Numbered from the stretch's first letter, positions 30,014 through 40,586 are shown. The stretch is DNA of 64,000 nucleotides from Eubacterium brachy ATCC 33089 (GCA_000488855.1 KI535274.1:22836-86835), one strand, 5' to 3'. Made by a program: numbers and translations. Notes: generated from the letters alone by a model not told the origin.

Positions 30014-30556
30014 CTATTTTTCAAACGGCATTCCGAGAAGTTTTAGAAGTTCTAACGCTTCTTCGTCTGTCTTTGCTGTAGTTGTAAACACGATGTTCAT
30101 ACCTTTGATCAAATCAACTTGATCATAGCTGATTTCAGGGAATATGAGCTGTTCTTTAATTCCCATAGAGTAGTTTCCTCTACCGTCAAAAGAATTTTTG
30201 CTAACGCCTTTAAAGTCTCTCACTCTCGGAAGAGCGATGTTGAAGAACTTATCAGCAAAAGTATACATGTTTTCGCCTCTCAAAGTAACCTTTGTTCCCA
30301 CAGGCATGCCCTGTCTAACTTTAAAGTTTGCGATGGATTTCTTCGCTCTCGTAACTACCGGTCTCTGCCCTGAGATAACACCGAGTTCTTTCACTGCAGT
30401 TTCCATCAGTTTCGCATTGTCCTTAGCTTCTCCAAGACCGATGTTGATCGTAATCTTTTCCAACTTAGGCACTTCCATAGGATTTGCGTAGTTGAACTTA
30501 TCAACAAGAGCCTTGAATACGTCATTTTTATATGTTTCCTTTAATCTACTTGTCAA
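30014..30556 (-). CDS. rplE: 50S ribosomal protein L5
   Basis: A 180-residue 5S rRNA-binding protein forming the bridge to S13. Conserved segments: [40 protein letters not shown] and the C-terminal [20 protein letters not shown]. It lies between rplX and rpsN. Confidence 0.98.
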   Translation of the reverse strand: MTSRLKETYKNDVFKALVDKFNYANPMEVPKLEKITINIGLGEAKDNAKLMETAVKELGVISGQRPVVTRAKKSIANFKVRQGMPVGTKVTLRGENMYTFADKFFNIALPRVRDFKGVSKNSFDGRGNYSMGIKEQLIFPEISYDQVDLIKGMNIVFTTTAKTDEEALELLKLLGMPFEK

Positions 30557-30573
30557 CTCGACTCCTCCTTTCC

Positions 30574-30879
30574 CTAATCTATTGCGTTGCCGCTCTTCTT
30601 GGCAACTCTCACTTTTTTATCCCCATTCATCTCGTAACCGACTCTGGTTCTGGCTTTCGCCTTATCATCGTAAATCATCACGTTTGATACGTGAATCGGA
30701 CCTTCCTGATGCTTGATTTCAGAAGCAGCAGTTCTGGTCTGTTTCTGATGCTTTGTCTGAATGTTGATACCTTCCACAATCACTCTGTTCTCTTTAGGCA
30801 TAGCTTTGATAACTTCGCCTTTTTTACCTTTATCTTTTCCGGCAATTACTATTACCGTATCTCCTTTTTTAATTCGCAT
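30574..30879 (-). CDS. rplX: 50S ribosomal protein L24
   Basis: A 101-residue KOW-domain assembly initiator ([20 protein letters not shown]). The middle segment [13 protein letters not shown] and the C-terminal [14 protein letters not shown] fit the family. It lies between rplN and rplE. Confidence 0.97.
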   Translation of the reverse strand: MRIKKGDTVIVIAGKDKGKKGEVIKAMPKENRVIVEGINIQTKHQKQTRTAASEIKHQEGPIHVSNVMIYDDKAKARTRVGYEMNGDKKVRVAKKSGNAID

Positions 30880-30892
30880 CCTGTTAGACCTC

Positions 30893-31261
30893 CTATAATA
30901 CTTCCGGTGCCAACGACACTATCTTCATATAGTTTCTGTCTCTAAGCTCTCTTGCAACAGGTCCAAATATACGTGTACCTACCGGGTTTTTATCTTCCTT
31001 GATAACTACCGCAGCATTTTGGTCGAACTTAACGTAGCTACCGTCATCTCTTCTGGCGCCTTTTTTAGTCCTTACGACAACGGCTCTCACTACATCACCT
31101 TTCTTGACCATTCCGCCCGGAGAAGCTTCTTTTACGGCACAAACGATTACGTCTCCGATATTTGCATATCTACGGCTGGTACCGCCTAGAATACGGATAC
31201 ATAACAGTTCTTTCGCACCGGAGTTATCAGCGACTTTAAGTCTGGTTTCTGTCTGAATCAT
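30893..31261 (-). CDS. rplN: 50S ribosomal protein L14
   Basis: A 122-residue L14 ([20 protein letters not shown]) at the subunit interface. [20 protein letters not shown] and [20 protein letters not shown] are diagnostic. AGGAGGC precedes ATG 31261. It lies between rpsQ and rplX. Confidence 0.98.
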   Translation of the reverse strand: MIQTETRLKVADNSGAKELLCIRILGGTSRRYANIGDVIVCAVKEASPGGMVKKGDVVRAVVVRTKKGARRDDGSYVKFDQNAAVVIKEDKNPVGTRIFGPVARELRDRNYMKIVSLAPEVL

Positions 31262-31274
31262 ATTCGGTGCCTCC

Positions 31275-31535
31275 TTATTTAACCTTTTCTACGATGTTCA
31301 CAAGTCTCCATCTCTTATCTTTTGATAGAGGTCTTGTTTCCATAATTCTAACTTTATCTCCGATATTACATTCGTTGTTCTCATCGTGAGCTTTGACCTT
31401 TTTAGTCGTCTTTACAGCCTTACCGTAAAGAGAATGTCTTACGAAGTCTTCCAAAGCAACTGTAACCGTCTTATCCATTTTATCGCTTACGACGATACCG
31501 ATTCTCGTTTTTCTTCTATTTCTTTCAACTGCCAT
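31275..31535 (-). CDS. rpsQ: 30S ribosomal protein S17
   Basis: An 86-residue OB-fold protein ([38 protein letters not shown]). ATG 31535 follows AAGGAGG by 9 nt; the GTG two codons upstream sits too close to the ribosome binding site. It lies between rpmC and rplN. Confidence 0.97.
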   Translation of the reverse strand: MAVERNRRKTRIGIVVSDKMDKTVTVALEDFVRHSLYGKAVKTTKKVKAHDENNECNIGDKVRIMETRPLSKDKRWRLVNIVEKVK

Positions 31536-31552
31536 AATCACATCCTCCTTTC

Positions 31553-31756
31553 TTATTCAGCCTGAGCTGTCAACTCTTTTTCTCTGATAATAGTTTTAAC
31601 TCTCGCAATATCTTTTTTAATTTCTCTTAATTTGACAGGGTTCTCAAGCTGACCTGTAACATGTTGAAATCTTAAGTTAAAAAGATCCTTCTTAAGTTTA
31701 ATCAGTTCAGCATTCAGTTCCTTATCAGACATTTCTCTTATCTTGTTTAGTTCCAT
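31553..31756 (-). CDS. rpmC: 50S ribosomal protein L29
   Basis: A 67-residue helical hairpin protein at the tunnel exit ([39 protein letters not shown]). Its ATG overlaps the rplP stop by one base, indicating coupling. Confidence 0.97.
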   Translation of the reverse strand: MELNKIREMSDKELNAELIKLKKDLFNLRFQHVTGQLENPVKLREIKKDIARVKTIIREKELTAQAE

Positions 31757-32187
31757 TATGCTTCACCACCCTTTTCTGCGTCTTCTCTGATGGCAAATTT
31801 ACACTTAACAGGTAACTTGTGCGAAGCAAGTCTCATAGCTTCTCTCGCCTGTTCTTCTGTAACACCTTCAATTTCAAACATAACTCTGCCCGGTTTAACA
31901 ACTGCCACCCAGTATTCAGGTGCCCCTTTACCGGAACCCATTCTTACTTCAGCAGGTTTCTTTGTCACTGATTTATGTGGGAAAATTTTAATATATACTT
32001 TTCCGCCCCTTTTAATAGATCTTGTCATAGCTACTCTGGCAGCTTCGATCTGATTGGAAGTAATCCAAGCTGGTTCCAGCGAAACCAGTCCGTACTGACC
32101 GTGAGAAACCTTATTTCCCCTTGTAGCCTTACCGGTCATTCTACCTCTGTGGACTCTTCTACGTTTAACGCGCTTTGGCATTAACAT
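31756..32187 (-). CDS. rplP: 50S ribosomal protein L16
   Basis: A 143-residue L16 near the peptidyl transferase centre. It starts [20 protein letters not shown] and contains [26 protein letters not shown] lies 9 nt before ATG 32187. It lies between rpsC and rpmC. Confidence 0.98.
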   Translation of the reverse strand: MLMPKRVKRRRVHRGRMTGKATRGNKVSHGQYGLVSLEPAWITSNQIEAARVAMTRSIKRGGKVYIKIFPHKSVTKKPAEVRMGSGKGAPEYWVAVVKPGRVMFEIEGVTEEQAREAMRLASHKLPVKCKFAIREDAEKGGEA

Positions 32188-32210
32188 GGCTAGTATCCTC
32201 CTTTTTTAGT

Positions 32211-33077
32211 CTATTCTTCGGTTGTTTCAACTGCTTGCGTTTCAACCTGTGGAGCCTCCGTTTCCGGCTCTACCGCTTCAACTTTCGGCGTATTTCTCTT
32301 TCTCGGATTTACAGCCTTTGGAATTTCATCTTTGAAATCCTTAGGATTTCTTCTCGGTCTCCTGTCTCCGTCTCTTCTCTTGTTGTTCTTTCGCTTTCCG
32401 TCTTTCCTATCCTGTTTTTCTTCACGAACAACGCTCTGCAATCCCTTGTCCAGGATTTCACCATGGTTTATCCAAACCTTAACGCCTATCTTACCGTAAG
32501 TTGTATCAGCTTCCGCAAAACCGTAATCGATATCGGCTCTCAATGTGTGCAACGGCACATTTCCTTCGCTGTACGATTCACTTCTGGCAATTTCAGCACC
32601 GCCCAGTCTTCCGGATACCAAAACCTTAATTCCCTTTGCATTGGCTTTCATGGTTCTGCCGATAGCCTGTTTCATAGCTCTTCTGAAAGCTATTCTCTTT
32701 TCGAGAGCCTGTGCTATGCTTTCCGCTGTCAACTGAGAGTCCAATTCGGATCTTCTCACTTCTCTGATATCAATATCAACTGTCTTATTTGTCAATTTCA
32801 CCAAGTCGGCCTTCAACTGATCGATTCCATCTCCTGCACGACCGATTACCATCCCCGGTCTACCGGTTGAAATTATAACCTTTACTTTATTTTCTCCCGA
32901 TCTTTCAACCACTACCTTTGAAATTCCGGCTGCATATAGTTTTTTCTTCACAAATTTTCTGATCTGCTGATCTTCTATCAAGAAATCCGCAAAATCATTT
33001 TTTCCTGCATACCATTTGGAGCCCCAGTCTTTAATGACCCCAACTCTTAAGCCGTGTGGACTTACTTTCTGACCCAT
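32211..33077 (-). CDS. rpsC: 30S ribosomal protein S3 with long C-terminal tail
   Basis: An mRNA-entry protein of 288 residues. The KH domain ([20 protein letters not shown]) and the C-terminal domain (KALVSGR-like [17 protein letters not shown]) are normal and end near residue 220 with [15 protein letters not shown]. The remaining 70 or so residues are a low-complexity tail, first Lys/Arg-rich ([20 protein letters not shown]), then acidic/Thr-rich to the end. It overlaps nothing and lies directly after rplV. Confidence 0.97.
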   Translation of the reverse strand: MGQKVSPHGLRVGVIKDWGSKWYAGKNDFADFLIEDQQIRKFVKKKLYAAGISKVVVERSGENKVKVIISTGRPGMVIGRAGDGIDQLKADLVKLTNKTVDIDIREVRRSELDSQLTAESIAQALEKRIAFRRAMKQAIGRTMKANAKGIKVLVSGRLGGAEIARSESYSEGNVPLHTLRADIDYGFAEADTTYGKIGVKVWINHGEILDKGLQSVVREEKQDRKDGKRKNNKRRDGDRRPRRNPKDFKDEIPKAVNPRKRNTPKVEAVEPETEAPQVETQAVETTEE

Positions 33078-33431
33078 TTACTGAACCTCCTTTTCTGAAT
33101 TTCTTTCCTTTAGAGTCACACCTATGTGGCTTGTTCTCTTCAAGATGATGGAAGCTCTGCCCTGAGAGCCCGCTCTCCATCTCTTCATCGTAGGACCTTG
33201 GTGTGCATAAATCTCTGCAACATACAGGTCGTCAACGTTCATATTAAAGTTGTTCTCAGCATTCGCCGCCGCTGATTTAACCACTTTTTCGAATAATTCA
33301 GCACCTTTTCCCGGTGTAAATCTTAAAATTGTCAATGCCTCCGCTAAATTCTTACCTCTAACCAAGCTGGCAACCGGTTTCAGTTTAATAGGAGACATTC
33401 TTACACTTTTTGCAATCGCTTTTGCTTCCAT
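33078..33431 (-). CDS. rplV: 50S ribosomal protein L22
   Basis: A 117-residue L22 lining the exit tunnel. The family loop reads GPTMKRWRAGSQGRASIILK and the N-terminus MEAKAIAKSVRMSPIKLKPV. It lies between rpsS and rpsC, directly adjoining the latter. Confidence 0.97.
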   Translation of the reverse strand: MEAKAIAKSVRMSPIKLKPVASLVRGKNLAEALTILRFTPGKGAELFEKVVKSAAANAENNFNMNVDDLYVAEIYAHQGPTMKRWRAGSQGRASIILKRTSHIGVTLKERNSEKEVQ

Positions 33432-33450
33432 TTTTCATCTATCTCCTTTA

Positions 33451-33723
33451 CTATCTCGATTTCTTATCTGCTGCATGACCTCTGTAAGATCTTGTTGGAG
33501 CAAATTCTCCAAGTCTGTGTCCTACCATGTCTTCTGTGATATACACCGGCACATGTTTTCTGCCATCGTGTACCGCTATAGTATGACCCACCATCTGTGG
33601 AAAAATTGTAGATGGTCTTGACCATGTTTTAATAACCTTCTTTTCGTTCTTTGCATTCATCTCTTCGATTGCTTTTAGAAGCTTTGCATTTACGAAAGGG
33701 CCTTTTTTAAGTGATCTACCCAT
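33451..33723 (-). CDS. rpsS: 30S ribosomal protein S19
   Basis: A 90-residue S19 of the 30S head ([40 protein letters not shown]). AAAGGAG precedes ATG 33723. It lies between rplB and rplV. Confidence 0.98.
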   Translation of the reverse strand: MGRSLKKGPFVNAKLLKAIEEMNAKNEKKVIKTWSRPSTIFPQMVGHTIAVHDGRKHVPVYITEDMVGHRLGEFAPTRSYRGHAADKKSR

Positions 33724-33741
33724 TATCTATTGCTCCTTTCC

Positions 33742-34575
33742 CTATTTTTCACCTCTGCGCTTTACAATGTATTTGTCAGAGTCTTTCTTTTTCTTTCTAG
33801 TCTTGTATCCGAGAGCCGGCTTACCCCAAGGTGTAACCGGACTAACTCTACCGATACCGGCTTTACCTTCACCACCGCCATGAGGATGATCGTTAGGGTT
33901 CATAACGGAACCTCTCACTGTAGGTCTGATACCCATGTGTCTCTTTCTACCTGCCTTACCGATGTTGATGTTGCCGTGATCCGAGTTCCCCACTTCGCCG
34001 ACAGTTGCTCTACATTCAATTCTGATTTTTCTCACTTCTCCGGATGGCAGTCTAACCTGAGCGTAGCTGCCTTCCTTCGCCATCAACTGGGCTCCATTGC
34101 CTGCAGATCTGACCAGCTGTGCACCTTTTCCCGGCTTCAATTCAACGTTGTGAATCATCGTGCCGACAGGAATGTTCGCCAAAGGCAAAGCATTTCCCAC
34201 CTTGATGTCCGCATCCTTACCTGATTCGATTAGCTGTCCCACCTTTAATCCCTGTGGTGCAATTATATATCTCTTTTCACCGTCCGCATAAACGATCAAA
34301 GCAATGTTTGCACTTCTGTTCGGATCGTATTCGATAGCTGAAACTTTTCCTGGCACTCCATCTTTCGTTCTTTTGAAGTCGATTATTCTATATTTAGGTC
34401 TGTAGCCGCCACCTCTGTGTCTAACTGTAATCTTACCTCTAGAGTTTCTTCCAGAGTGTTTTTTAAGAGTTACCGTAAGTGACTTTTCAGGTGTGCTTTT
34501 GGTGATTTCTTCAAAAGTTGAAGTTGTCATTCCTCTTAAACCAGGAGTAGTCGGATTGTATTTTTTGATTCCCAT
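33742..34575 (-). CDS. rplB: 50S ribosomal protein L2
   Basis: A 277-residue L2, needed for subunit association and peptidyl transfer. Signature [19 protein letters not shown] includes the conserved His near the active centre; it begins [26 protein letters not shown] precedes ATG 34575. It lies between rplW and rpsS. Confidence 0.98.
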   Translation of the reverse strand: MGIKKYNPTTPGLRGMTTSTFEEITKSTPEKSLTVTLKKHSGRNSRGKITVRHRGGGYRPKYRIIDFKRTKDGVPGKVSAIEYDPNRSANIALIVYADGEKRYIIAPQGLKVGQLIESGKDADIKVGNALPLANIPVGTMIHNVELKPGKGAQLVRSAGNGAQLMAKEGSYAQVRLPSGEVRKIRIECRATVGEVGNSDHGNINIGKAGRKRHMGIRPTVRGSVMNPNDHPHGGGEGKAGIGRVSPVTPWGKPALGYKTRKKKKDSDKYIVKRRGEK

Positions 34576-34590
34576 TTTTACTGCCTCCTA

Positions 34591-34881
34591 TTATAAACTT
34601 TGGAAGAATTCGATTTCTTTACTGTCAGCAGTAAGAGTCACTATCGCCTTCTTAGAAGCTGCTGTATATCCGGCTGTTCTTCCCATTCTCTTTAACTTAC
34701 CTTTGATGTTCATGATGTTGACCTTTTTAACTTCAACATCAAAAATTTCTTCAATTGCATTTTTCACTTCAGTTTTGTTTGCATCTACCGCAACTTTAAA
34801 AGTGTATTTTTTCACCTGCGCATCTGCCATAGATGTTTCCGAAATTACAGGTTTTAGTATTACATCATATGACGTTCTCAT
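34591..34881 (-). CDS. rplW: 50S ribosomal protein L23
   Basis: A 96-residue L23 forming the tunnel-exit dock for trigger factor and SRP ([40 protein letters not shown]). Its ATG overlaps the rplD stop by one base. Confidence 0.97.
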   Translation of the reverse strand: MRTSYDVILKPVISETSMADAQVKKYTFKVAVDANKTEVKNAIEEIFDVEVKKVNIMNIKGKLKRMGRTAGYTAASKKAIVTLTADSKEIEFFQSL

Positions 34882-35504
34882 TATGAATACACCTCCTCAA
34901 TTTTCTTGACCGCTTCCTTTGTGACGATGAAGTTAGTGTGGTTTATGATTTCATAAACGTTCATCGTAGACACCAGTGCAGTTCTCACACCCGGAATATT
35001 GGCTGCTGATCTGATTACGTTTTCATCTTTTTCAGCCATTACTATCAACGCTTTTCTTCCCGCGTTCACATTTCCCAACACCTTGATCATTTCCTTTGTC
35101 TTAGGTTCGCTCATTGTGAGCTGGTCTAAAACTATGATTTCATTTTCCTTGACTTTGGAAGATAATGCTGAAAGCATTGCAAGTCTTCTAAGTTTCTTAG
35201 GCAATGTATATCTATAACTTCTAGGCTTCGGTGCAAATACCACACCACCTCCTATTTGAGACGGATCCGTTGTCGATCCCTGTCTGTGACGACCTGTTCC
35301 CTTCTGTCTAAAAGGTTTTCTTCCGCCGCCTCTAACGTCTCCTCTAGTCTTTGCAGACTGCGTACCTTGTCTTCTATTTGCCAAGTAGTTTTTTACTACT
35401 GCATGCACCGCATTTTGATTCGGCTCGATACCGAATACTTTCTCGTTCAGTTCAATAGTACCCGCATCGGTTCCAGCCATATTAAGCACTTTTACTTCTG
35501 CCAT
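34881..35504 (-). CDS. rplD: 50S ribosomal protein L4
   Basis: A 207-residue L4. The tunnel loop reads [20 protein letters not shown] and the globular part includes [20 protein letters not shown]. In some bacteria L4 represses the S10 operon through its leader; see the leader at 36622. AAAGGAGG precedes ATG 35504. Confidence 0.98.
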   Translation of the reverse strand: MAEVKVLNMAGTDAGTIELNEKVFGIEPNQNAVHAVVKNYLANRRQGTQSAKTRGDVRGGGRKPFRQKGTGRHRQGSTTDPSQIGGGVVFAPKPRSYRYTLPKKLRRLAMLSALSSKVKENEIIVLDQLTMSEPKTKEMIKVLGNVNAGRKALIVMAEKDENVIRSAANIPGVRTALVSTMNVYEIINHTNFIVTKEAVKKIEEVYS

Positions 35505-35528
35505 TGTTCTCCTCCTTTCCTAAGATTC

Positions 35529-36164
35529 CTACTTATTCCTCTTCTTGATCGCAGGACGAACTCTCACCAAGCTACCTTTAGCTCCCGGAATCGCACCCTT
35601 TACAAGGAGTAGATTTCTATCAGCAATAACTTTCACCAAGTCGATATTCTGTACAGTTACAGTGTCACGACCCATTCTTCCCGGTCCTTTGTTTCCCTTG
35701 AACACTCTTCCCGGATATGAAGCACCTGCCAGTGCGCCGGCAAGTCTCTTATGCTTTGAACCATGGCTCATAGGTCCCCTGTGGTGACCGTGTCTCTTGA
35801 TGTTACCCTGTGTTCCCTTACCTTTTGATGTTCCTGTAACATCGACTTTTATTCCTTCTTCGAAGTCGGCAACTGTGATTACCTGACCTAGTTCGTAAGT
35901 TTCACCTTCTTCAACTGTGAATTCAGCTAAATGTTTTTTCACTTCCACACCTGCTTTTTCAAAGTGTCCTGTCAACGGTTTGTTAACTCTGTGTGGTTTT
36001 GTGTCCCCAAAAGCTACCTGTACCGCACTATATCCATCTGTTTCAACAGTCTTAATCTGTGTTACAACTTCAGGACCTGCTTCGATAACAGTTACGGGAA
36101 CTACTACACCGTCTTCTGTGAAAATCTGAGTCATTCCGACTTTCTTTCCCAATAGTGTTTTCAT
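35529..36164 (-). CDS. rplC: 50S ribosomal protein L3
   Basis: A 211-residue L3 reaching towards the peptidyl transferase centre. It starts MKTLLGKKVGMTQIFTEDGV and has the GTSKGKGTQGNIKRHGHHRG and GRVFKGNKGPGRMG segments. AGGAGG precedes ATG 36164. It is second in the S10 operon, about 145 nt after rpsJ. Confidence 0.98.
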   Translation of the reverse strand: MKTLLGKKVGMTQIFTEDGVVVPVTVIEAGPEVVTQIKTVETDGYSAVQVAFGDTKPHRVNKPLTGHFEKAGVEVKKHLAEFTVEEGETYELGQVITVADFEEGIKVDVTGTSKGKGTQGNIKRHGHHRGPMSHGSKHKRLAGALAGASYPGRVFKGNKGPGRMGRDTVTVQNIDLVKVIADRNLLLVKGAIPGAKGSLVRVRPAIKKRNK

Positions 36165-36309
36165 TTGTTTAATTCCTCCTAATTCTTACAGCGGATTGAA
36201 AAATTATCCCATCGTATCGCACATCCACCTTGCTGCGGAAGTCATTTCACAAGTTCAAATTCGTCAATCGTACTAAGTGAGCTTTCGCTCATTTTATCAA
36301 TGCTATCTT

Positions 36310-36621
36310 TTATAGCTTTATTTCAATGTCAACTCCGGCAGGTAGATCCAGCTTTGTTAAAGCATCTGTCGTCCTTGCTGTAGCTGCAGAAATGTCAATC
36401 AATCTCTTGTGAGTTCTCTGTTCAAACTGTTCTCTGCTGTCTTTATACTTGTGAACCGCTCTCAAGATTGTAATCACTTCCTTTTCAGTCGGCAATGGAA
36501 TCGGGCCTGAAACCTCTGCTCCTGTCCTCTTTGCAGTTTCTACAATTTTCGCTGCACTCTGATCCAAAAGCGCGTGGTCATAAGCTCTCAGCTTAATTCT
36601 TATTTTTTGTAGTTCGCTCAT
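36310..36621 (-). CDS. rpsJ: 30S ribosomal protein S10
   Basis: A 103-residue S10, also NusE in antitermination. Conserved segments: [36 protein letters not shown] and [23 protein letters not shown] precedes ATG 36621. It opens the 31-gene ribosomal cluster; the usual rpsL-rpsG-fusA-tuf block is not upstream here. Confidence 0.98.
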   Translation of the reverse strand: MSELQKIRIKLRAYDHALLDQSAAKIVETAKRTGAEVSGPIPLPTEKEVITILRAVHKYKDSREQFEQRTHKRLIDISAATARTTDALTKLDLPAGVDIEIKL

Positions 36622-36850
36622 TTTTTCCTCCTAATTTTGTACTGTTTTCGCTATTCTCCGTACAAGGATTTCCTAGCTTTTTTGCACTCATACAAGCTTT
36701 TTCTTCGCTCTTTACACACTGCCGTGTGTTTTCCATTTGTTTGCACAAGCAAAAAAAGAGGGAATCCCCTCGCCCCCGTCCAGCGGGGACCATTCTCCAT
36801 GAAAATTACCTGATAGCTCAGCAACTTTTCACTTCTTCGCATTTTGCAAG
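36622..36850 (-). promoter_or_regulatory. Structured 5' leader of the S10 operon with attenuator-like hairpins
   Basis: On the minus strand the leader of about 230 nt contains CCCCGCTGGACGGGG (36788-36774 region), then GAGGGGATTCCCTC (36771-36758) followed by seven U (36757-36751), then ACACACGGCAGTGTGT (36732-36717). The U-tailed hairpin resembles an intrinsic terminator. The upstream TCCCC could pair instead with GGGGA, giving an alternative fold. Regulation by L4 or another protein is inference. Confidence 0.5.
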
Positions 36851-36857
36851 CCTTTAT

Positions 36858-36886
36858 ATTATATCTTATATAAAACTATAAATCAA
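36858..36886 (-). promoter_or_regulatory. Promoter of the S10-spc-alpha operon
   Basis: On the minus strand TTGATT (36886-36881), a 17-nt spacer and a perfect TATAAT (36863-36858), with a start expected near 36851. Confidence 0.85.
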
Positions 36887-37048
36887 CACTTTTTTTGAAT
36901 TGATTTTTCTATTCAGATAATATTTTTTCAGCATTATACTTTAATAAAATGCTATTTTATGCAATCTGTTTCAGCTTCAATGTCACACTCTCCCTGGTGT
37001 TTTCCTATTTGTCAAAATTCTGCTCAGATGCAATCTCAACATACAGCA

Positions 37049-37921
37049 CTACATGTTCAAATATTCATATAGCTTCAAATGCAGTTCTTGCATTTCATCG
37101 ACAGCTTTCATCGCATGTCGATACATGAACATATCACCAAAATCGCTCTTGAAAACTGCTGCGAGCAATTTCCTCAATATCCATGTAGGCAAAAGCCTAA
37201 GAAAATTCAATTTCCAGGGTAAAATTGATACACCTTTTCCATGAAGAGTTTGAAAATTCAGCTTCATTTGCCTTGCGATCTTCATCATAACATCCTTCTC
37301 TTTCCAAACTTCATCAGGTTTTTGTGCTTCATAGTAAGCATCTGCAATCGGAACCACCATCGCCACGTGGCATATCTGCCAACAGTGCATATCTTTCGCA
37401 ATTTTAGATGGTATTTTCGATTCTTTGAAAATGTTTGATAGTTGGCGAAGTTGACCCGTTCCATCTTCTCCTATTTTGCCAAACGTCGTAGGTTGAATGA
37501 TTTTAGGTGTGAGTTTTGCCTTTAAAACCCCATTTTCAAAACTCCCGCCCGCACCCGGAAATGCAGGAATTATCTTCTTTCTCGGACAAAGCTCTGCCCA
37601 AGTTTCATACGGTTCTACGGTGTTGACCATCGTTACAATTGTCGAGCTTTCATTGGCATCCAATTCTTTCAACGCATCATAAACTTGATTTTCTCTTACG
37701 GTTAAGAATATGAAATCATATTTATCGCATTTATCTAATTTATCAACGATTCCAATCTCAGCTGTATGCACTTCACCGTTGTCTTCGTATTGTAGCCCGT
37801 GTTTTTTCAAAACTTTCAGCCTTTCACCTCTGGCATAAACCGTCGTATCATATCCCGCCTTGGCGAATAAAATTCCGTATAGACAACCGATTACTCCTGC
37901 ACCGTATATCAACAACTTCAT
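37049..37921 (-). CDS. Ketopantoate reductase-like (ApbA/PanE family) oxidoreductase
   Basis: A 290-residue NADP-dependent oxidoreductase. The N-terminal Rossmann motif is GAGVIGCLYGILFAKAG, followed by FIFLTVRENQVYDALKEL and VTMVNTVEPYETW. In true PanE this enzyme reduces 2-dehydropantoate to pantoate for coenzyme A. Here the usual KxxxN region is not clear and the C-terminal domain is divergent, so the substrate is uncertain. AGGAG lies 8 nt before ATG 37921. It is monocistronic on the minus strand between the S10 promoter and tsf. Confidence 0.75.
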   Translation of the reverse strand: MKLLIYGAGVIGCLYGILFAKAGYDTTVYARGERLKVLKKHGLQYEDNGEVHTAEIGIVDKLDKCDKYDFIFLTVRENQVYDALKELDANESSTIVTMVNTVEPYETWAELCPRKKIIPAFPGAGGSFENGVLKAKLTPKIIQPTTFGKIGEDGTGQLRQLSNIFKESKIPSKIAKDMHCWQICHVAMVVPIADAYYEAQKPDEVWKEKDVMMKIARQMKLNFQTLHGKGVSILPWKLNFLRLLPTWILRKLLAAVFKSDFGDMFMYRHAMKAVDEMQELHLKLYEYLNM

Positions 37922-38121
37922 ACCCGAATCTCCTCAATTCCCAATTTTCTTTGAGTTTTCTTCTATCTGCATCATTATTTCAACCATATGCCTTTCGTCT
38001 GAAAATATCATACATTCCCTTCACGTTCAATGTCAATACCGCTTTCCCCTGCCTTTATAACTTTTCTATCAAAAGTTCACATTTATTTACTTTCTCTATC
38101 AAATCGTTGTAATGATATCTT

Positions 38122-38165
38122 CGCACAAAAATGGCGAGAGATTCTCTTCAATCTCCCGCCATTTT
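38122..38165 (-). terminator. Terminator after tsf
   Basis: AAATGGCGGGAGATT and AATCTCTCGCCATTT form a long stem around GAAGAG, followed by a short U run on the minus strand. Confidence 0.88.
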
Positions 38166-38190
38166 AATATTTTTCTTTGATATTTTCAAA

Positions 38191-39105
38191 TTACTTCTTC
38201 ATCTGTGCTGCCACTTCCTCGGCAAAGTTCTCTTCCTTCTTTTCGATACCTTCGCCTACTTCGTATCTCGCCATAGAAGCAACCTTCACGTCTTTTCCAA
38301 TTTCCTTTGCAACCTGGTCAACGTACTGAGCAACTGTCAACTCTCCGTTTTTAACGAACTTTTGACTCATCAGACAAACTTCTCTAAGCTCTTTTTCGAT
38401 TTTGCCGTCAACAATTCTATCCACCATATTTTCCGGCTTTCCTTCGTTTAGAACCTGATGTCTCAAAATTTCCTTTTCATGTGCGATATATTCAGGATCC
38501 ACAAAGCTTCTGTCCAGGAACTTAGGATTCATGGAAGCAACCTGCATCGCTATATCCTTACCCAATACAGCAACCTCTTCCGCAGTTGCAGCCGTTTCAA
38601 GACCAATCACAACACCGATCATTCCATTCGTATGAATATATCCTGTGTATACCACTCCATCCTGATTAAATTTTTCAAACCTTCTAATGTTCAAGTTTTC
38701 GCCAATTTTAGCAATTTTGGCAGTTAGCTCTTCGCCTACCGCATTTTCATCGCTGTATTTTGCTTCCTTGAGTGTTTCAACATCTTTTACGTCGTTTTCC
38801 AGAGTGATCTCAGCAATTCTTTCTACGAAATTTATGAAATCCTCATTCTTCGCTACGAAATCGGTTTCTGAATTCACCTCTACCAACGCCGCACTCTTGC
38901 CACCTTCCGAATAAGCGATTCTAACCAATCCCATAGCAGCAATTCTATCTGATTTTTTAGCCGCCTTGGAGAGTCCTTTTTCTCTCAAAATTTCAATGGC
39001 CCTTTCGATGTCGGCATCGGACTCTACCAAAGCCTTTTTGCAATCCATCATACCAGCACCTGTGATTTCTCTTAACTCTTTTACTAATGCTGCTGTTACT
39101 GCCAT
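38191..39105 (-). CDS. tsf: Elongation factor Ts
   Basis: A 304-residue nucleotide exchange factor for EF-Tu. The N-terminal UBA-like domain is LVKELREITGAGMMDCKKAL; the TDFVAKNEDF motif that displaces GDP is present. Its ATG overlaps the rpsB stop as TAATG, so the two are translationally coupled. Confidence 0.98.
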   Translation of the reverse strand: MAVTAALVKELREITGAGMMDCKKALVESDADIERAIEILREKGLSKAAKKSDRIAAMGLVRIAYSEGGKSAALVEVNSETDFVAKNEDFINFVERIAEITLENDVKDVETLKEAKYSDENAVGEELTAKIAKIGENLNIRRFEKFNQDGVVYTGYIHTNGMIGVVIGLETAATAEEVAVLGKDIAMQVASMNPKFLDRSFVDPEYIAHEKEILRHQVLNEGKPENMVDRIVDGKIEKELREVCLMSQKFVKNGELTVAQYVDQVAKEIGKDVKVASMARYEVGEGIEKKEENFAEEVAAQMKK

Positions 39106-39839
39106 TATTCTTCCTCACTTTCCTCTGAAACTACCGGTTCAGAATCATCGAAACTCTCTCCCTGTCTTCCTTCAATAATCGCATCTGCTAAAATTCCTGA
39201 AATCAGCTTTACAGCTCTGATAGCATCGTCATTTCCCGGAATTACATAATCCACATCATCCGGATCGCAGTTCGTATCAACCGTACCCACAATAGGAATT
39301 CCCAGTATTCTAGCTTCTTTAACCGCAATCTTTTCCTTCTTAGGATCGATTACCACGATGGCACCCGGCATCTCTTTCATCTCTTTGATGCCTCCCAAGA
39401 ATTTTTCCAATCTATCCAGCTCTCTTTCCAAAGTCAAAACTTCTCTCTTGCTCAACTTTTCAAAAGTGCCGTTCTCCTGCATCTCTTTGATGTCGTTCAA
39501 TCTTTGAATCCTCTGTGAAATAGTCTTCCAATTGGTCAACATTCCACCTAACCATCTCTGATTTACATAGTACATACCCGCTCTGAGCGCTTCTTCTTTT
39601 ATTGCACCCTGTGCCTGCTTTTTAGTCCCTATGAATAAAATAGGTTTTCCTTCCGCTGCAACTTCCTTTAGGAACGCATACGCTTCCTCAATCTTCTTTA
39701 CAGTTTTTTGCAAATCTATAATGTAGATTCCATTTCTCTCTGTAAAAATGTATGGAGCCATTTTAGGGTTCCATCTCCTCGTTTGATGTCCGAAATGAAC
39801 ACCTGCTTCTAAAAGCTGTTTCATTGAAATTACTGACAT
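39105..39839 (-). CDS. rpsB: 30S ribosomal protein S2
   Basis: A 244-residue S2 ([39 protein letters not shown]) with an acidic C-terminal tail. AGGAGG precedes ATG 39839. It is first of the rpsB-tsf pair, with a leader of about 120 nt that can fold but which I cannot assign to a known element. Confidence 0.98.
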   Translation of the reverse strand: MSVISMKQLLEAGVHFGHQTRRWNPKMAPYIFTERNGIYIIDLQKTVKKIEEAYAFLKEVAAEGKPILFIGTKKQAQGAIKEEALRAGMYYVNQRWLGGMLTNWKTISQRIQRLNDIKEMQENGTFEKLSKREVLTLERELDRLEKFLGGIKEMKEMPGAIVVIDPKKEKIAVKEARILGIPIVGTVDTNCDPDDVDYVIPGNDDAIRAVKLISGILADAIIEGRQGESFDDSEPVVSEESEEE

Positions 39840-39968
39840 TTTTTTCCTCCTCGGTTTTCCCTTCCGCCACTGTATTCCAAAGCGAGAGCCTTTTCGGCAC
39901 CGCCCACTTTGTAACGATGGCGTGCTTATTTAGTGTTGGTGTCTAAAGTTTACACCACGTTATATGAT

Positions 39969-39996
39969 ACTATACCCTAAATGAATTTTCAAGCAA
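39969..39996 (-). promoter_or_regulatory. Promoter of rpsB-tsf
   Basis: On the minus strand TTGCTT (39996-39991), a 16-nt spacer and TATAGT (39974-39969). Confidence 0.6.
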
Positions 39997-40124
39997 ATTT
40001 TCCACAGGTTACTGATTTAATGTTCAAATGATTTATCAAACTCTCTCCCGATTTATCAATCGACATTTAATTTTCAAATCTGTAACCTGCAGTTTGCGAA
40101 CATATCCCCTTCGCTGTCCTATTC

Positions 40125-40445
40125 TCAATGAAGAACGTTTTGTGTCTTCAATTCCTTTCTGATGCGATCGGAAGCTGCTCTGCACATACCCACGGTAGAT
40201 CCGTTTTCGAATACCACTTCCCCGGGCCTGACTATATCAATTTTCGCCGTGTTCACTATCATATAGCTATGACATTTAAAAAAATTTTCTTTCAGCTTGT
40301 TCTCCACTCCTGCTATTTTGTAGTTTTTAACTGAATACTCCCCTTTTTCAGTAGAAAACACAACATCCCGTTTAAGCTGCTGAATATAAATCACTTCTGC
40401 CTCACGAACTCTATGCAATTCACCTTCTTTTTTAAAATATAACAT
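40125..40445 (-). CDS. Stand-alone LytTR DNA-binding protein
   Basis: A 106-residue protein consisting only of a LytTR domain: LHRVREAEVIYIQQLKRDVV, KENFFKCHSYMIVN and GSTVGMCRAASDRIRKEL. LytTR domains bind DNA and usually sit behind a response-regulator receiver, which is absent. ATG 40445 follows GGGAGAGAAG; a longer frame to 40538 has no ribosome binding site. It lies about 140 nt downstream of rpoZ. Targets unknown. Confidence 0.78.
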   Translation of the reverse strand: MLYFKKEGELHRVREAEVIYIQQLKRDVVFSTEKGEYSVKNYKIAGVENKLKENFFKCHSYMIVNTAKIDIVRPGEVVFENGSTVGMCRAASDRIRKELKTQNVLH

Positions 40446-40586
40446 TCTTCTCTCCCTTTCTCGGGTCGGGACAAAAAAATAATGCCTAAAGCAAGGCGCA
40501 TTTAACCTCAAAATGTCCTTTCGAAAGCTGTTCTGCATCGCATCGTGATCACATTCATCGCCTGTCGTTTACATACATCTCCTTAT

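Noticed and set aside
36593..36842. Two overlapping minus-strand ORFs upstream of rpsJ
   Set aside because: They lie in the structured S10 leader, have no family match and conflict with the hairpins.
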